A DNA stretch of 64,000 bases, taken from assembly GCF_001620265.1 (NCBI RefSeq), contig NZ_CP012661.1, positions 1,550,001 to 1,614,000 of the forward strand. Reading direction: 5' to 3'. Both the position numbers and the translations under genes were made by a program. The notes under the pieces were generated by a model, which was not told where the DNA came from, did not search any database, and saw nothing but the letters and a program-made list of their open reading frames with translations. Positions 24,480 to 33,010 of the stretch are shown in pieces. Positions within the stretch are counted from its first letter, which is position 1. Each line of letters begins with the position of its first letter. Source of the stretch: Frigidibacter mobilis (GTDB taxonomy: Bacteria > Pseudomonadota > Alphaproteobacteria > Rhodobacterales > Rhodobacteraceae).

Positions 24480-25312
24480 TGCGCGGTGGCCTCCATGCTG
24501 AGTGGGCCGCCCGGCTGCGCGGTCCAAAGCTTCAGCATATCGCCGTCGGGTGCCGCGTTGAGTGTGAAGGGGCCCGGACTGAAGATCGGCGCAACACTGC
24601 GGAAGCGAAAGATCCTGGGAGCGGTTCCGCGCAGGTCAGATGCATACTGGCACAGCATGGTCGCCTGAAGCGGCCCATGAATGACCGGGCCGGGATAATG
24701 CTCTTCGTCGCGGGCATAGGGGGCATCGTAGTGGATGCGGTGCCCGTTGAAAGTGAGTGCGGAATAGCGGAACAGAAATGGCGCGCCCGCCGCAACCTGC
24801 CTCTGGTGTGCGCTCGCTGGCGCGTGCGATGCGCCCACGGCAGGCGGAGGGAGCGAAGGCTGAGCCTCTCGGTAGACAATATCCTGACGTTCCGTAAGCG
24901 CGGGACGCCCGCCGCTCTCCACATGGTGACGGACGGTGACAAAGCACAAGGCGCCGCTGCGGCCCTGTTTGCTGGTAACGTCTTCGATCACCGAACGGCG
25001 GGTCACGCAGTCACCGATCCTTATCGGCCCGTGAAACTCCACCATCCCGCCTGCCCACATACGGCGGGGCAAGGGGACGGGCGGAAGAAAGCCGCCGCGT
25101 GCGGGGTGACCGTCCGACCCGAGTTCGGCTGTAGGGACCGTGGGCTGCCCGAGACAGAGGTGAATGAATACCGGCGCCTCGGCGCCTTCATCCGTTGCCG
25201 AGCTTCGGTCGAAGGTCGCATTGAACCGCGCAACCAACGCAGAGGTCAGCATTTCATCCGACCGGCCCTCTCGGCCGATCCATCCTTTGAGATGTTCAAG
25301 GTCGATCTGCAT
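24473..25312 (-). CDS. MaoC-like double-hotdog acyl-CoA hydratase (itaconyl/mesaconyl-CoA type)
   Basis: A 279-residue protein of the fused MaoC family that includes itaconyl-CoA hydratase and 3-methylfumaryl-CoA hydratase. It shows PLPRRMWAGGMVEFHGPIRIGD in the first hotdog, and FRYSALTFNGHRIHYDAPYA and PGPVIHGPLQATML in the second, where the His/Asp hydratase residues lie. It starts 3 bp after the CoA-transferase stop and overlaps the lyase by 7 bp, so it is tightly coupled. The predicted reaction is addition of water to itaconyl-CoA, giving citramalyl-CoA. Confidence 0.85.
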   Translation of the reverse strand: MQIDLEHLKGWIGREGRSDEMLTSALVARFNATFDRSSATDEGAEAPVFIHLCLGQPTVPTAELGSDGHPARGGFLPPVPLPRRMWAGGMVEFHGPIRIGDCVTRRSVIEDVTSKQGRSGALCFVTVRHHVESGGRPALTERQDIVYREAQPSLPPPAVGASHAPASAHQRQVAAGAPFLFRYSALTFNGHRIHYDAPYARDEEHYPGPVIHGPLQATMLCQYASDLRGTAPRIFRFRSVAPIFSPGPFTLNAAPDGDMLKLWTAQPGGPLSMEATAQW

Positions 25313-25315
25313 GGG

Positions 25316-26419
25316 TCAGTCCAGTGGACGGGGCGAGTTAAGGCTGGGCACCGGGCCATAGCAACGCGTCTCGCCGCGCCAGACCGGCGCTGGCGCGGGG
25401 TAAGAAACCGGGCCGTTCGGCGTTTCGACGGTGATGCGGCGCAGATGGGGATGGGCGGAAAGCCCCGCCATGTCGTTGACATTGGCAAGCGCAACGTCGG
25501 CGCGTTGCAAGGCCGCGATCGCTTCTGGCCCACTGCGCGTGGCAAAGCCTGCTGCTACGGCGGCATCCGTGGCGGCACGGTTGCTCACACGAGCGGTATT
25601 GGTCGCAAAGCGCGGATCGCTGATCAGATCGGAACGGCCCAGGAATATCTCTGACAAGTTGGCCCACTCACGGTCGCTCTGAATGGCGATCAGGATCTGG
25701 TTGCCATCTTGGGCCGTAAAGACACCGTAAGGCGCAATTGAAGGATGGGCCATACCAACGCGCCGGGGCGATCTCCCCCCCTCATGATTCAAGAGCGGTA
25801 CCGTAAGCCAATCGGCGATCACGTCGAACATCGAGACTGATATCGCTGCACCCTTGCCAGTTTTCTCGCGGCGCAGCAGAGCCTCCAGGATCGCGGCGTA
25901 GGACGTCGCGCCGGTCGCAATGTCTACGACAGAGATGCCGACGCGCGCCGGCTCACCGGGACCGCCGGTGATCGAACACAGGCCCGATTCCGCCTGGATC
26001 AGCAGGTCGTAGGCCTTGCGATCCGCCAATGGCCCCTCTTCACCATAGCCGGTGATCGAGCAGGTCACGAGACCGGGAAAATCCTCCTTTAGCCGCTCAA
26101 GAGAAAAACCGAGCCGCGCGAGTGCCCCGCGCTTGAGGTTCTGGACAAAGACATCGGCCTCACCAAGCAAGCGGGCGAGTTCGCCTTTTCCTTCCGGCGA
26201 GGCCAAGTCGAGCGTGACTGAGGTTTTTCCGCGGTTAAGCCAGACGAAATAACTCGACTGGCCTTGGGCCGCCGTGTCGTATCCTCGCGCAAAATCACCC
26301 TCGGCGCGTTCGATCTTGATGACTTCGGCGCCGGCGTCGGCCAAGCGAACGGTCGCAAACGGTGCCGCGACGGCCTGTTCGATAGCGACGACCTTGATCC
26401 CCTCCAGTGGCCGGACCAT
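25316..26419 (-). CDS. CaiB/BaiF (type III) CoA transferase
   Basis: This 367-residue transferase moves CoA between carboxylic acids, probably from succinyl-CoA to itaconate or a related C5 acid. The N terminus PLEGIKVVAIEQAVAAPF, the CoA-binding region LADAGAEVIKIER and the active-site Asp138 in KAYDLLIQAESGL are all present. It shares one base with the upstream acyl-CoA dehydrogenase (TGATG). It is somewhat shorter than the 400-residue average but complete at both ends. Confidence 0.88.
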   Translation of the reverse strand: MVRPLEGIKVVAIEQAVAAPFATVRLADAGAEVIKIERAEGDFARGYDTAAQGQSSYFVWLNRGKTSVTLDLASPEGKGELARLLGEADVFVQNLKRGALARLGFSLERLKEDFPGLVTCSITGYGEEGPLADRKAYDLLIQAESGLCSITGGPGEPARVGISVVDIATGATSYAAILEALLRREKTGKGAAISVSMFDVIADWLTVPLLNHEGGRSPRRVGMAHPSIAPYGVFTAQDGNQILIAIQSDREWANLSEIFLGRSDLISDPRFATNTARVSNRAATDAAVAAGFATRSGPEAIAALQRADVALANVNDMAGLSAHPHLRRITVETPNGPVSYPAPAPVWRGETRCYGPVPSLNSPRPLD

Positions 26420-27582
26420 CAGAACGACCTCGGCAGGTTCAGGACATGCTCGGCAATGTAGGACAGGATGAGGTTGGTCGAAATCGGCGCCACCTGGTAA
26501 AGCCGGGTTTCGCGGAACTTGCGCTCCACGTCGTATTCGGTGGCAAAGCCAAAGCCTCCGTGAAACTGAAGACAGGCATTCGCCGCTTCCCACGACGCCT
26601 TTGCGGCGAGGTATTTGGCCATGTTGGCCTGCGTGCCGCAATCAAGACCAGCATCATAGCGACGGCAGGCATCAAAGCGCATGAGGTTGGCCGCTTCGAT
26701 CTCGATGAAGGCCTCCGCGATCGGGAACTGCACGCCCTGGTTCTGCCCGATCGGGCGGCCGAAGACTTCGCGCTCGCTCACGTAGGTGCGAACACGCTCC
26801 GTGAACCAGTAGCCGTCGCCGATGCATTCCGCCGCTATCAGCGCCCGTTCGGCGTTCAACCCGGTCAGGATATACCTGAACCCCATGCCTTCTTCGCCGA
26901 TGAGGTTTTCCTCGGGAATTTCAAGATTGTCGAAGAACAACTCGTTGGTCTCGTGATTGACCATGTTGGCGATCGGCTTGACCATCATGCCCGACTGCAT
27001 CGCTTCCCTGATATCGACAAGGAAGATCGAGAGTCCGTCGGATTTCCTCTTCACGTCTGCAAGCGGTGTCGTTCGCGCCAGAAGGATCATCAGATCGGAA
27101 TGCTGAACCCGGCTGATCCAGACTTTCTGGCCGTTGATGACATAGCGGTCACCCTTCTTTACAGCCGTTGTCTTGATCTTGGTCGTGTCGGTGCCTGTCG
27201 TCGGCTCGGTGACGGCCATGGATTGCAGGCGCAGCTCGCCCGCCGCTATCCTGGGAAGGTAGGCCCGCTTCTGTGCCTCCGATCCGTGCCGGATCAGGGT
27301 GTTCATGTTGTACATCTGGCCGTGGCAAGCCCCCGAATTGCCGCCGGACCGGTTGATCTCCTCCATGATGACGGAGGCTTCGGTCAGGCCCAGGCCCGAG
27401 CCGCCATAGGTCTCCGGGATCAGCGCGGCCATCCAGCCTTCGCGTGTCAGAGCCTCCACGTAAGCCTCGGGATAGGCGCGGTCCTCATCAACCTTGCGGT
27501 GGTACGCGTCGGGATACTGCGCGCACAGAGCCCGCACGCCTTCGCGGATCTCCTGGTACTCTTCATTTATGGTGACTGTCAT
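26419..27582 (-). CDS. Acyl-CoA dehydrogenase
   Basis: This 387-residue flavoenzyme is the first gene of the operon. It has the N-terminal helical domain, the FAD/substrate region QSMAVTEPTTGTDTTKIKTTA and VWISRVQHSD, the C-terminal helix bundle (NAERALIAAECIGDGYW, REVFGRPIGQNQGVQFPIAE) and the FAD-contacting end QFHGGFGFATEYDVER. I use the ATG at 27582. It corresponds in context to the dehydrogenase in the Pseudomonas itaconate cluster, whose exact role is less clear than that of the transferase, hydratase and lyase. Confidence 0.9.
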   Translation of the reverse strand: MTVTINEEYQEIREGVRALCAQYPDAYHRKVDEDRAYPEAYVEALTREGWMAALIPETYGGSGLGLTEASVIMEEINRSGGNSGACHGQMYNMNTLIRHGSEAQKRAYLPRIAAGELRLQSMAVTEPTTGTDTTKIKTTAVKKGDRYVINGQKVWISRVQHSDLMILLARTTPLADVKRKSDGLSIFLVDIREAMQSGMMVKPIANMVNHETNELFFDNLEIPEENLIGEEGMGFRYILTGLNAERALIAAECIGDGYWFTERVRTYVSEREVFGRPIGQNQGVQFPIAEAFIEIEAANLMRFDACRRYDAGLDCGTQANMAKYLAAKASWEAANACLQFHGGFGFATEYDVERKFRETRLYQVAPISTNLILSYIAEHVLNLPRSF

Positions 27583-27632
27583 TGGCCCTGCTCGCGTTGA
27601 CGACACGGCGAGGTAACCTGTCCCTCAGACAT

Positions 27633-27654
27633 CTCACAAATATAGATTTGCGAG
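27633..27654. promoter_or_regulatory. LysR-type operator between the divergent genes
   Basis: CTCACAAAT (27633-27641), ATAG, then ATTTGCGAG (27646-27654): a 22-bp palindrome with one mismatch per arm, containing the T-N11-A pattern. It lies between the acyl-CoA dehydrogenase (start 27582) and lysR (start 27710). Confidence 0.6.
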
Positions 27655-27709
27655 GCCTCCGATAACTATTCTATATATCATGAGGCGAAACGGAAGGTTT
27701 GAGCGGCCG

Positions 27710-28633
27710 ATGGACCTGAGACAGCTGAAGTATTTCCGCGCAATCGCCGAAGAGGGCTCCATATCTGCAGCCTCTCAGATCTTGAACGTGGCACAGCCGG
27801 CACTGTCGCTGCATGTCCGGAACATGGAAGATCATCTGGGAACAAAGCTGCTGACTCGACGGGCCCGCGGCGTCGCGCTGACGGAGGCTGGGGAACTGCT
27901 GCTGCACCGCGCACGCATGGTCTTGGATGAAGTGGCGCGCATGGAAGACGACGTTCGCAACCTTGGTTCGTCGCCTGCGGGCGATGTGCGCCTCGGCCTA
28001 CCCGGAACAATCGGCGGCATTCTCTCGGTTCCGCTGGTTCTGGCAATGATGGAAGACTACCCGCACGTTCGGCTGACGATCAGCGATGCGATGAGCGGGT
28101 TCGTTCTGAACTGGCTGCGCGAGGGTCTCATAGACATCGCAGTGCTTTACCTGCCAGCAGAAGACCGGCAGTTCAGATCCGATCTTCTGCTGAGCGAGGA
28201 GCTCGTCCTGATCGCTCCGAATTCAACCGAGCTGGTGGAACCGCTTGAACCGGCCGCACTGATGCGGTTGCCGCTCATCCTGCCAAGTCCGGCACATGGA
28301 TTGCGGACCCTTCTCGATGGCTGGGCCAAAGACCATGAGGTTACCCTGACCGCGAAGGTGGAGCTGGATTCCTATTCAAACATCAAATCGCTGGTCGAGC
28401 GCGGATTTGCGTGTTCGATCCTTCCACTTCATGCCGCGATCAAGGATGCGTCCGAGGGCAGGTTTCAGGTGGCCCACTTCAAGGCCACCGAACTTCGCAG
28501 GAATGTGTTTCTCGTCCACAGTCGGGGCGGTCAGTCGAGCCACGCGACCAAGGCCGTTGCGAAGATTGCACAGCAGGTCGTGGAGAGCCTCGTGCGGTCT
28601 GGAATATGGGCCGGCGCCCGCGAGGGGAGTTGA
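27710..28633 (+). CDS. LysR-family regulator of the adjacent acyl-CoA operon
   Basis: A 307-residue LysR-type regulator. The HTH is at residues 1-60 (MDLRQLKYFRAIAEEGSISA, AQPALSLHVRNME), and the effector domain spans about 90-295. It is transcribed divergently from the four-gene operon, with the palindrome 27633-27654 between. This is the same arrangement as the LysR regulator of Pseudomonas itaconate clusters, so the inducer could be itaconate or its CoA ester. I chose the ATG at 27710, which gives the standard LysR start. Confidence 0.88.
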   Translation: MDLRQLKYFRAIAEEGSISAASQILNVAQPALSLHVRNMEDHLGTKLLTRRARGVALTEAGELLLHRARMVLDEVARMEDDVRNLGSSPAGDVRLGLPGTIGGILSVPLVLAMMEDYPHVRLTISDAMSGFVLNWLREGLIDIAVLYLPAEDRQFRSDLLLSEELVLIAPNSTELVEPLEPAALMRLPLILPSPAHGLRTLLDGWAKDHEVTLTAKVELDSYSNIKSLVERGFACSILPLHAAIKDASEGRFQVAHFKATELRRNVFLVHSRGGQSSHATKAVAKIAQQVVESLVRSGIWAGAREGS

Positions 28634-28673
28634 GTGAGCTCCAAGCTTCTCGTAGCACGCGATCAGACGGCAA

Positions 28674-29672
28674 TCATCCCGGAATGACCAGCGTCTTGCC
28701 GCGTTCGCCCCGCTCTACCCGTTCATGCGCGCTCGCGATCTCGGTCAGCGGGTAGTGCGCGCCTATATGGCAGGCGAGCGCGCCCGCCCCGGCCATCGCA
28801 GAGATCGTCTCCTCACCGCTACGGCGGATGTCTGGCGGGAGGTGGAAGCTCTGTACGAGTGTGAAGCGGGCGCCCTTCAGCGCGTAGGCGTAATAAGGAA
28901 AAATTGGGTGGACGTTGCTTGTCGAGGAGTAGGTCGAAACCATACCGTCTGGCTTCAGCACCTCGGCATCGAGTTCGATGTTTGCGGCAAAATCGACCTC
29001 GACGATGAGATCTGCACCCGCGCCGCCGGTAAATTCGCGCACGGCATCAGCGACTGAAGCGGTCTTTCGGTTTACAACTTGGTGTGCGCCGGCTGCACGG
29101 ACCATGTCGGCGTCACTGTCGGAGCCGACGCTGGCGATGACCTGTGCCCCTCCAAAAGCCGCCATCTGCACGGCAAAAAGGCCGACCGACCCCGCACCGC
29201 CATTGACGAGGACGCTTGTCCCCGCGACGGGGCCGGCGGCGCTGACAGCCCGGAAGGCCGTCATCGCCGGAACCCCCAGGCAAGCGCCGTCATCGTAGCT
29301 GAGCGGGCCGGGCAGTTGCACCGCATGGTCCGAGGCGATGGTAATGAACTCGGATGCTGTCCCATGCGCGCGCCCAGGGGCTCCGTAGCTGCCCTGCGCG
29401 TTCCATAGCCAGACACGTTCACCTATCCGGGCGGCATCGACACCGCTGCCCACCGCCACGATATCGCCGGCACCATCGGAATGAGGCACGATCAGCGGAT
29501 GCGCCATGGCTTGCCCGTTCCAACCTGCACGGCGCTTCACGTCAGACGGATTGATGCCCGATGCCCTTATCTGGACCAGCACCTCGCCTGGGCCAGCTTT
29601 CGGCATCGGGATATCACGCACGACCAGCACTTCAGAGGCCGGTCCGGTGCGTTCGTAAAGCGCGGCTTTCAT
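28674..29672 (-). CDS. Zinc-independent MDR oxidoreductase (quinone reductase type)
   Basis: A 332-residue medium-chain dehydrogenase/reductase of the NADPH:quinone oxidoreductase group. It shows ALYERTGPASEVL, the GroES-like domain with GINPSDVKRRAGW and HSDGAGDIVAVG, and the NADP site VLVNGGAGSVGLFAVQMA. The catalytic and structural zinc cysteines of alcohol dehydrogenases are absent. GGGAAC precedes the ATG at 29672. It stands between lysR and an AraC regulator with no clear operon partner, and the substrate is unknown. Confidence 0.85.
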   Translation of the reverse strand: MKAALYERTGPASEVLVVRDIPMPKAGPGEVLVQIRASGINPSDVKRRAGWNGQAMAHPLIVPHSDGAGDIVAVGSGVDAARIGERVWLWNAQGSYGAPGRAHGTASEFITIASDHAVQLPGPLSYDDGACLGVPAMTAFRAVSAAGPVAGTSVLVNGGAGSVGLFAVQMAAFGGAQVIASVGSDSDADMVRAAGAHQVVNRKTASVADAVREFTGGAGADLIVEVDFAANIELDAEVLKPDGMVSTYSSTSNVHPIFPYYAYALKGARFTLVQSFHLPPDIRRSGEETISAMAGAGALACHIGAHYPLTEIASAHERVERGERGKTLVIPG

Positions 29673-29779
29673 ACAAGTTCCCTATGGGTCACAATTCCTG
29701 CCCTGTAGCCTCGCCGGATTTGTGTCGCGGCCACTTGCCGAAATCGGGCTGGAAATTGCCAATACGAGACGACCTGCGG

Positions 29780-30796
29780 CTAGAAGTTCCTTGCCTGCTC
29801 GCGCAGCGCCGGATCAGCCCGCCACGCGCTGGCACTGCATCCGAAGGTTTCCTGAAACCACCGCGAAAACGAGCTGAGCCCGCTGAACCCCACGATGCCG
29901 GCGAGTTCTGTCAACGGAAACTGCACATCGGCGATATAGCGCAAGGTCAGCTCGACACGCACCTTCTGAAGCACGGAAGAGAAGGTTTCGCCCTCCTTTG
30001 CCAGCTTTCGGTTCAGCGTCCGGCGGTCCAGCCCGAGGTGTTCCGCGATGCGTGACGCGCTGCAATCGCCCTCCAGCAGCAGTTGCGCCACGAGCCGCTG
30101 CACTGTCAGGCCGAAGCGTTCGGGTGACGGAATAAAGGGAAAGAGGTACTTCTGTGCCTGCCGGCGCATAAAGGGTGACGAGGTGCGCACCGGCTGAAGG
30201 AGATCCTCGCGCTTCACGATTATGCCCGAGACCGTCTGGTTGTAACTGATAGGGCACCGAAAGAACTGCTGGGCAAAGGAATCCGTCACGGGCTTCCCGT
30301 GGCTGAATGAGACGAACTCGGGTCGGAAGTCGTCGCGCAGCAGCCAGCGGATCGTCATCACTGTTCCGGCGACAGCGAAATGTGCCGCCTGGATCGAGGC
30401 CTCGTGCGAGCGGCCGCGCAACTCCATCTGGATCAAGGGCGAGCCGAGCCGGTCATCAACGGCAAGTGCAAAGCCCGCTGCGTGCATAGCGATGTGCGAG
30501 CTATAATAGTTGATCGCCTCCTCAACCGTTTCAGCGTCGCGCATCAGCAGGGTGACGGGGCCGAGGTCGGGCGTGCCGCGCCGAGAGGCAGCGCGCACGC
30601 CGAAATCAGTTGCGCCGGATTTGCGCGCTACCAGTGCCAAAGCGTCAAAGAAGGCGTCCAGCGGGACCAGAGTGTCTGGATCGGCGATTTTCTCTGCCGA
30701 CAGGCCGACCGCACGCAGGACATTGTCCGCATCGACGCCGACTTCGGTTGCAGCCTCGGAAAACCCCAAGAACGTCGCGGCTCGGATCAGTCGCAA
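29780..30796 (-). CDS. AraC-family regulator (OruR/arabinose-binding-domain type)
   Basis: A 338-residue regulator with an N-terminal ligand domain (PLDAFFDALALVARKSG, GPVTLLMRDAETVEEAINYY) and a C-terminal double HTH (CSASRIAEHLGLDRRTLNRKL, LTELAGIVGFSGLSSFSRWF). The start is a TTG at 30796 preceded by AAAAGGGG. It is divergent from the large hydrolase/ABC operon that begins at 31026, with a 229-bp gap, so it is the best candidate for that operon's regulator. That link is inference. Confidence 0.85.
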   Translation of the reverse strand: MRLIRAATFLGFSEAATEVGVDADNVLRAVGLSAEKIADPDTLVPLDAFFDALALVARKSGATDFGVRAASRRGTPDLGPVTLLMRDAETVEEAINYYSSHIAMHAAGFALAVDDRLGSPLIQMELRGRSHEASIQAAHFAVAGTVMTIRWLLRDDFRPEFVSFSHGKPVTDSFAQQFFRCPISYNQTVSGIIVKREDLLQPVRTSSPFMRRQAQKYLFPFIPSPERFGLTVQRLVAQLLLEGDCSASRIAEHLGLDRRTLNRKLAKEGETFSSVLQKVRVELTLRYIADVQFPLTELAGIVGFSGLSSFSRWFQETFGCSASAWRADPALREQARNF

Positions 30797-31025
30797 GGCA
30801 CTGCCCCTTTTGCGGTTGATCTTACGACCACGGTTCGAGCGTCACGTCTGCGTGGGCCGTGAATCGCCCGGCTGGCCGCCACAATCGACAGCAAGTGACC
30901 CATAATGGCAAGTGGGCGCCCCATGACGCAACATGATTCTGACGGCAATCATAAAACCTTCGAAAAAGGCCCGACGGTAGATCGGGACGCCGAACAAAAG
31001 AACAAACTGCAACAGGGATATCACG

Positions 31026-31736
31026 ATGTCCGTATACGTCCTGGTTCACGGGGCCTTTCATGGCGGTTGGTGCTTCGATCTGCTCCGTGAACGCCTGGAG
31101 GCGGAAGGCCATACTGTTTTCGCGCCAACGCTTTCGGGGGTCGGAGAGCGCTTGCACCTTGCGGGTACCGCGTCCATCAATCTTGCGACGCACATCGCCG
31201 AGATCGCCGACCTGATCCGCTTCCGCGACCTCGAGGACGTGGTGTTGTGCGGGCACTCTTACGGCGTGATGGTCGCTGCCGGGGTCGCGGATGCCTGGTC
31301 CGACAAGATCAGGACGGTCGTCTATCTTGACGGCATGATTCCGGAAAACGGGGATACGCTGTTCTCGATCCTGCCAAGCGTGGTCGAGGCCTTTCTTGCC
31401 CAAGCGGCCGCCAATGGCGGCCTGCATGTCTCCCCATTCCCCGCCGCAGCATTCGGCGTGGCCGAGAAACATCAGGCCTGGGTCGACAGCAAGTTGACCA
31501 CGCATCCGTTGGCCTGCTTCACGCAGGCGATCTCGTTGACCGGCGCCTACAAGTCGGTGCCGAGGAAGCTTCTGATCTACAACACCACCGACATCGGCAT
31601 CCCAACCAACATTCCCCAGACCTACGAGGCACAGCGCGGGGTTGAAACCGTGCAGGTGTTTCCGCTGCCGGGCGGGCATGACCTGATGATCGATGCCGTG
31701 GACGCGCTGAGCGACATCCTGCTCTCCCACGCCTGA
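31026..31736 (+). CDS. Alpha/beta hydrolase
   Basis: A 236-residue esterase-like alpha/beta hydrolase. VLVHGAFHGGWCFDLL forms the oxyanion region, the nucleophile Ser is in VLCGHSYGVMVAAG near residue 77, and the catalytic His is in LPGGHDLMIDA near the C terminus. The set resembles methylesterase or hydroxynitrile-lyase type hydrolases. It opens the long plus-strand operon (31.0-42.8 kb). ACAGGGATATC lies just upstream of the ATG. No signal peptide, so it acts in the cytoplasm. Confidence 0.88.
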   Translation: MSVYVLVHGAFHGGWCFDLLRERLEAEGHTVFAPTLSGVGERLHLAGTASINLATHIAEIADLIRFRDLEDVVLCGHSYGVMVAAGVADAWSDKIRTVVYLDGMIPENGDTLFSILPSVVEAFLAQAAANGGLHVSPFPAAAFGVAEKHQAWVDSKLTTHPLACFTQAISLTGAYKSVPRKLLIYNTTDIGIPTNIPQTYEAQRGVETVQVFPLPGGHDLMIDAVDALSDILLSHA

Positions 31737-31844
31737 TCGCCGCGCAGCCGCAACGCACCGCAGCACGCAGACCGCGACCCCGAAGGGGCCACGGACCGGG
31801 TGAGGCTTGCCCAACCCTGACCAGATCGCAACGAAAGGGAGCCA

Positions 31845-32942
31845 ATGTCATTCGCACTCGCGGCCGCAGGCGACATCATCATGTCCGGCGCATTGACGAC
31901 CAGATCGCAACCGATCCTCGACCGTCTCCGTGACGCCGATCTCGCCACGTCGAACCTCGAATTCGTGGTGACCGGCAGCAGGGCCGCCGCCGACAAGTTC
32001 ATCTGCCTCGGAATGTCACCAAAGCATTTCGCGGATTTCACCTCGCTCGGCTTCCGCGTGGTCAGTGTCGCCAACAACCATGCCCTGGATTTCGGTGTCG
32101 ATGGGTTGCGGGACACGCTGGCCCAGGTCCGCGCCGCTGGCATGCTGCCGGTCGGGGGCGGCGAAACTCTGGCAGAAAGCCTGGCTCCCTCGGTTCAGGT
32201 TGCAGCAGGCATGCGGGTTGCCGTCCTCGCAGCCTCTGCCACGCTGCCCAATTCCAGTGCCGCCGGTCCGCATTCGCCCGGGATCGCGCCGCTGCGGATC
32301 ATCAACCGCTACCGGATGGACGGTGTGACGGTGGACGAATCCCCGGGCATGTCCCCCTTCGTCGAGACCGAGGTGGTCGCGGGCGATCTTGAGGCGCTGA
32401 AGAGCGCCGTGCGAAGCGCGCGGGCCGAGGCGGATATAGTGGTGCTGCACCTGCATTGGGGGATACCGCTCGGCTGGGTCGCCGCCGTTCAGGACGAGAT
32501 CGCGGGCTACCAGCGCCCCGTGGCACATGCCCTGATCGACGCCGGGGCTTCGCTGATCGTCGGGCACCACCCGCATGTCGTCCAAGGGGTCGAGTTCTAC
32601 CGGGGTGTCCCGATCCTCTACAGCCTTGGCAACTTCATCAAGCACAAGATCGCGGCGACCGGCGGGCGCGACGGCATCCATCCCGCCTACCGCATCGCCT
32701 CGCTTCGGACAGAGTGGAATCGGATCGGCGCTCTGGCGCAGCTGGCCTGGGACGCACCCGGCGCCCGCCCGTCCTGCCGCTTCGACATTCTGCAACTCGC
32801 CGACCAAGGAGAGCCATCGCCGGCCGACCTTGCGACTGCACGGAAGGTTGCCGCCCGGATAGCGGATCATTGTGCGGCATGGGGCACGACGGTGGGCGTC
32901 GGTGCTGACACGAACGGATGGGGCTTCCTCGAGTTCGCCTGA
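31845..32942 (+). CDS. CapA-family metallophosphoesterase-like protein
   Basis: A 365-residue protein of the CapA/PgsA (poly-gamma-glutamate synthesis) family with a calcineurin-like fold. It shows ALAAAGDIIMSG (Asp ligand), NLEFVVTG, the core NNHALDFG, VVLHLHWGIPLGW, and IVGHHPHVVQGVEFYRGVPILYSLGNF. It lacks an obvious signal peptide. In this operon it probably acts as a hydrolase on the imported compound rather than in capsule synthesis. That role is inference from the neighbours. AAAGGGAGCC is a good ribosome site. Confidence 0.85.
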   Translation: MSFALAAAGDIIMSGALTTRSQPILDRLRDADLATSNLEFVVTGSRAAADKFICLGMSPKHFADFTSLGFRVVSVANNHALDFGVDGLRDTLAQVRAAGMLPVGGGETLAESLAPSVQVAAGMRVAVLAASATLPNSSAAGPHSPGIAPLRIINRYRMDGVTVDESPGMSPFVETEVVAGDLEALKSAVRSARAEADIVVLHLHWGIPLGWVAAVQDEIAGYQRPVAHALIDAGASLIVGHHPHVVQGVEFYRGVPILYSLGNFIKHKIAATGGRDGIHPAYRIASLRTEWNRIGALAQLAWDAPGARPSCRFDILQLADQGEPSPADLATARKVAARIADHCAAWGTTVGVGADTNGWGFLEFA

Positions 32943-33010
32943 AGGCCTTGCTTAACTTCAATAAACCAACCGCCCAGCAAAGCGGCGGACCACCCAACAG
33001 GAGAGAAAAC

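Noticed and set aside
30842..31024. Minus-strand 60-codon frame with a hydrophobic start between the AraC and hydrolase genes
   Set aside because: No ribosome site, it overlaps the probable promoter region of the operon, and its end is low-complexity.
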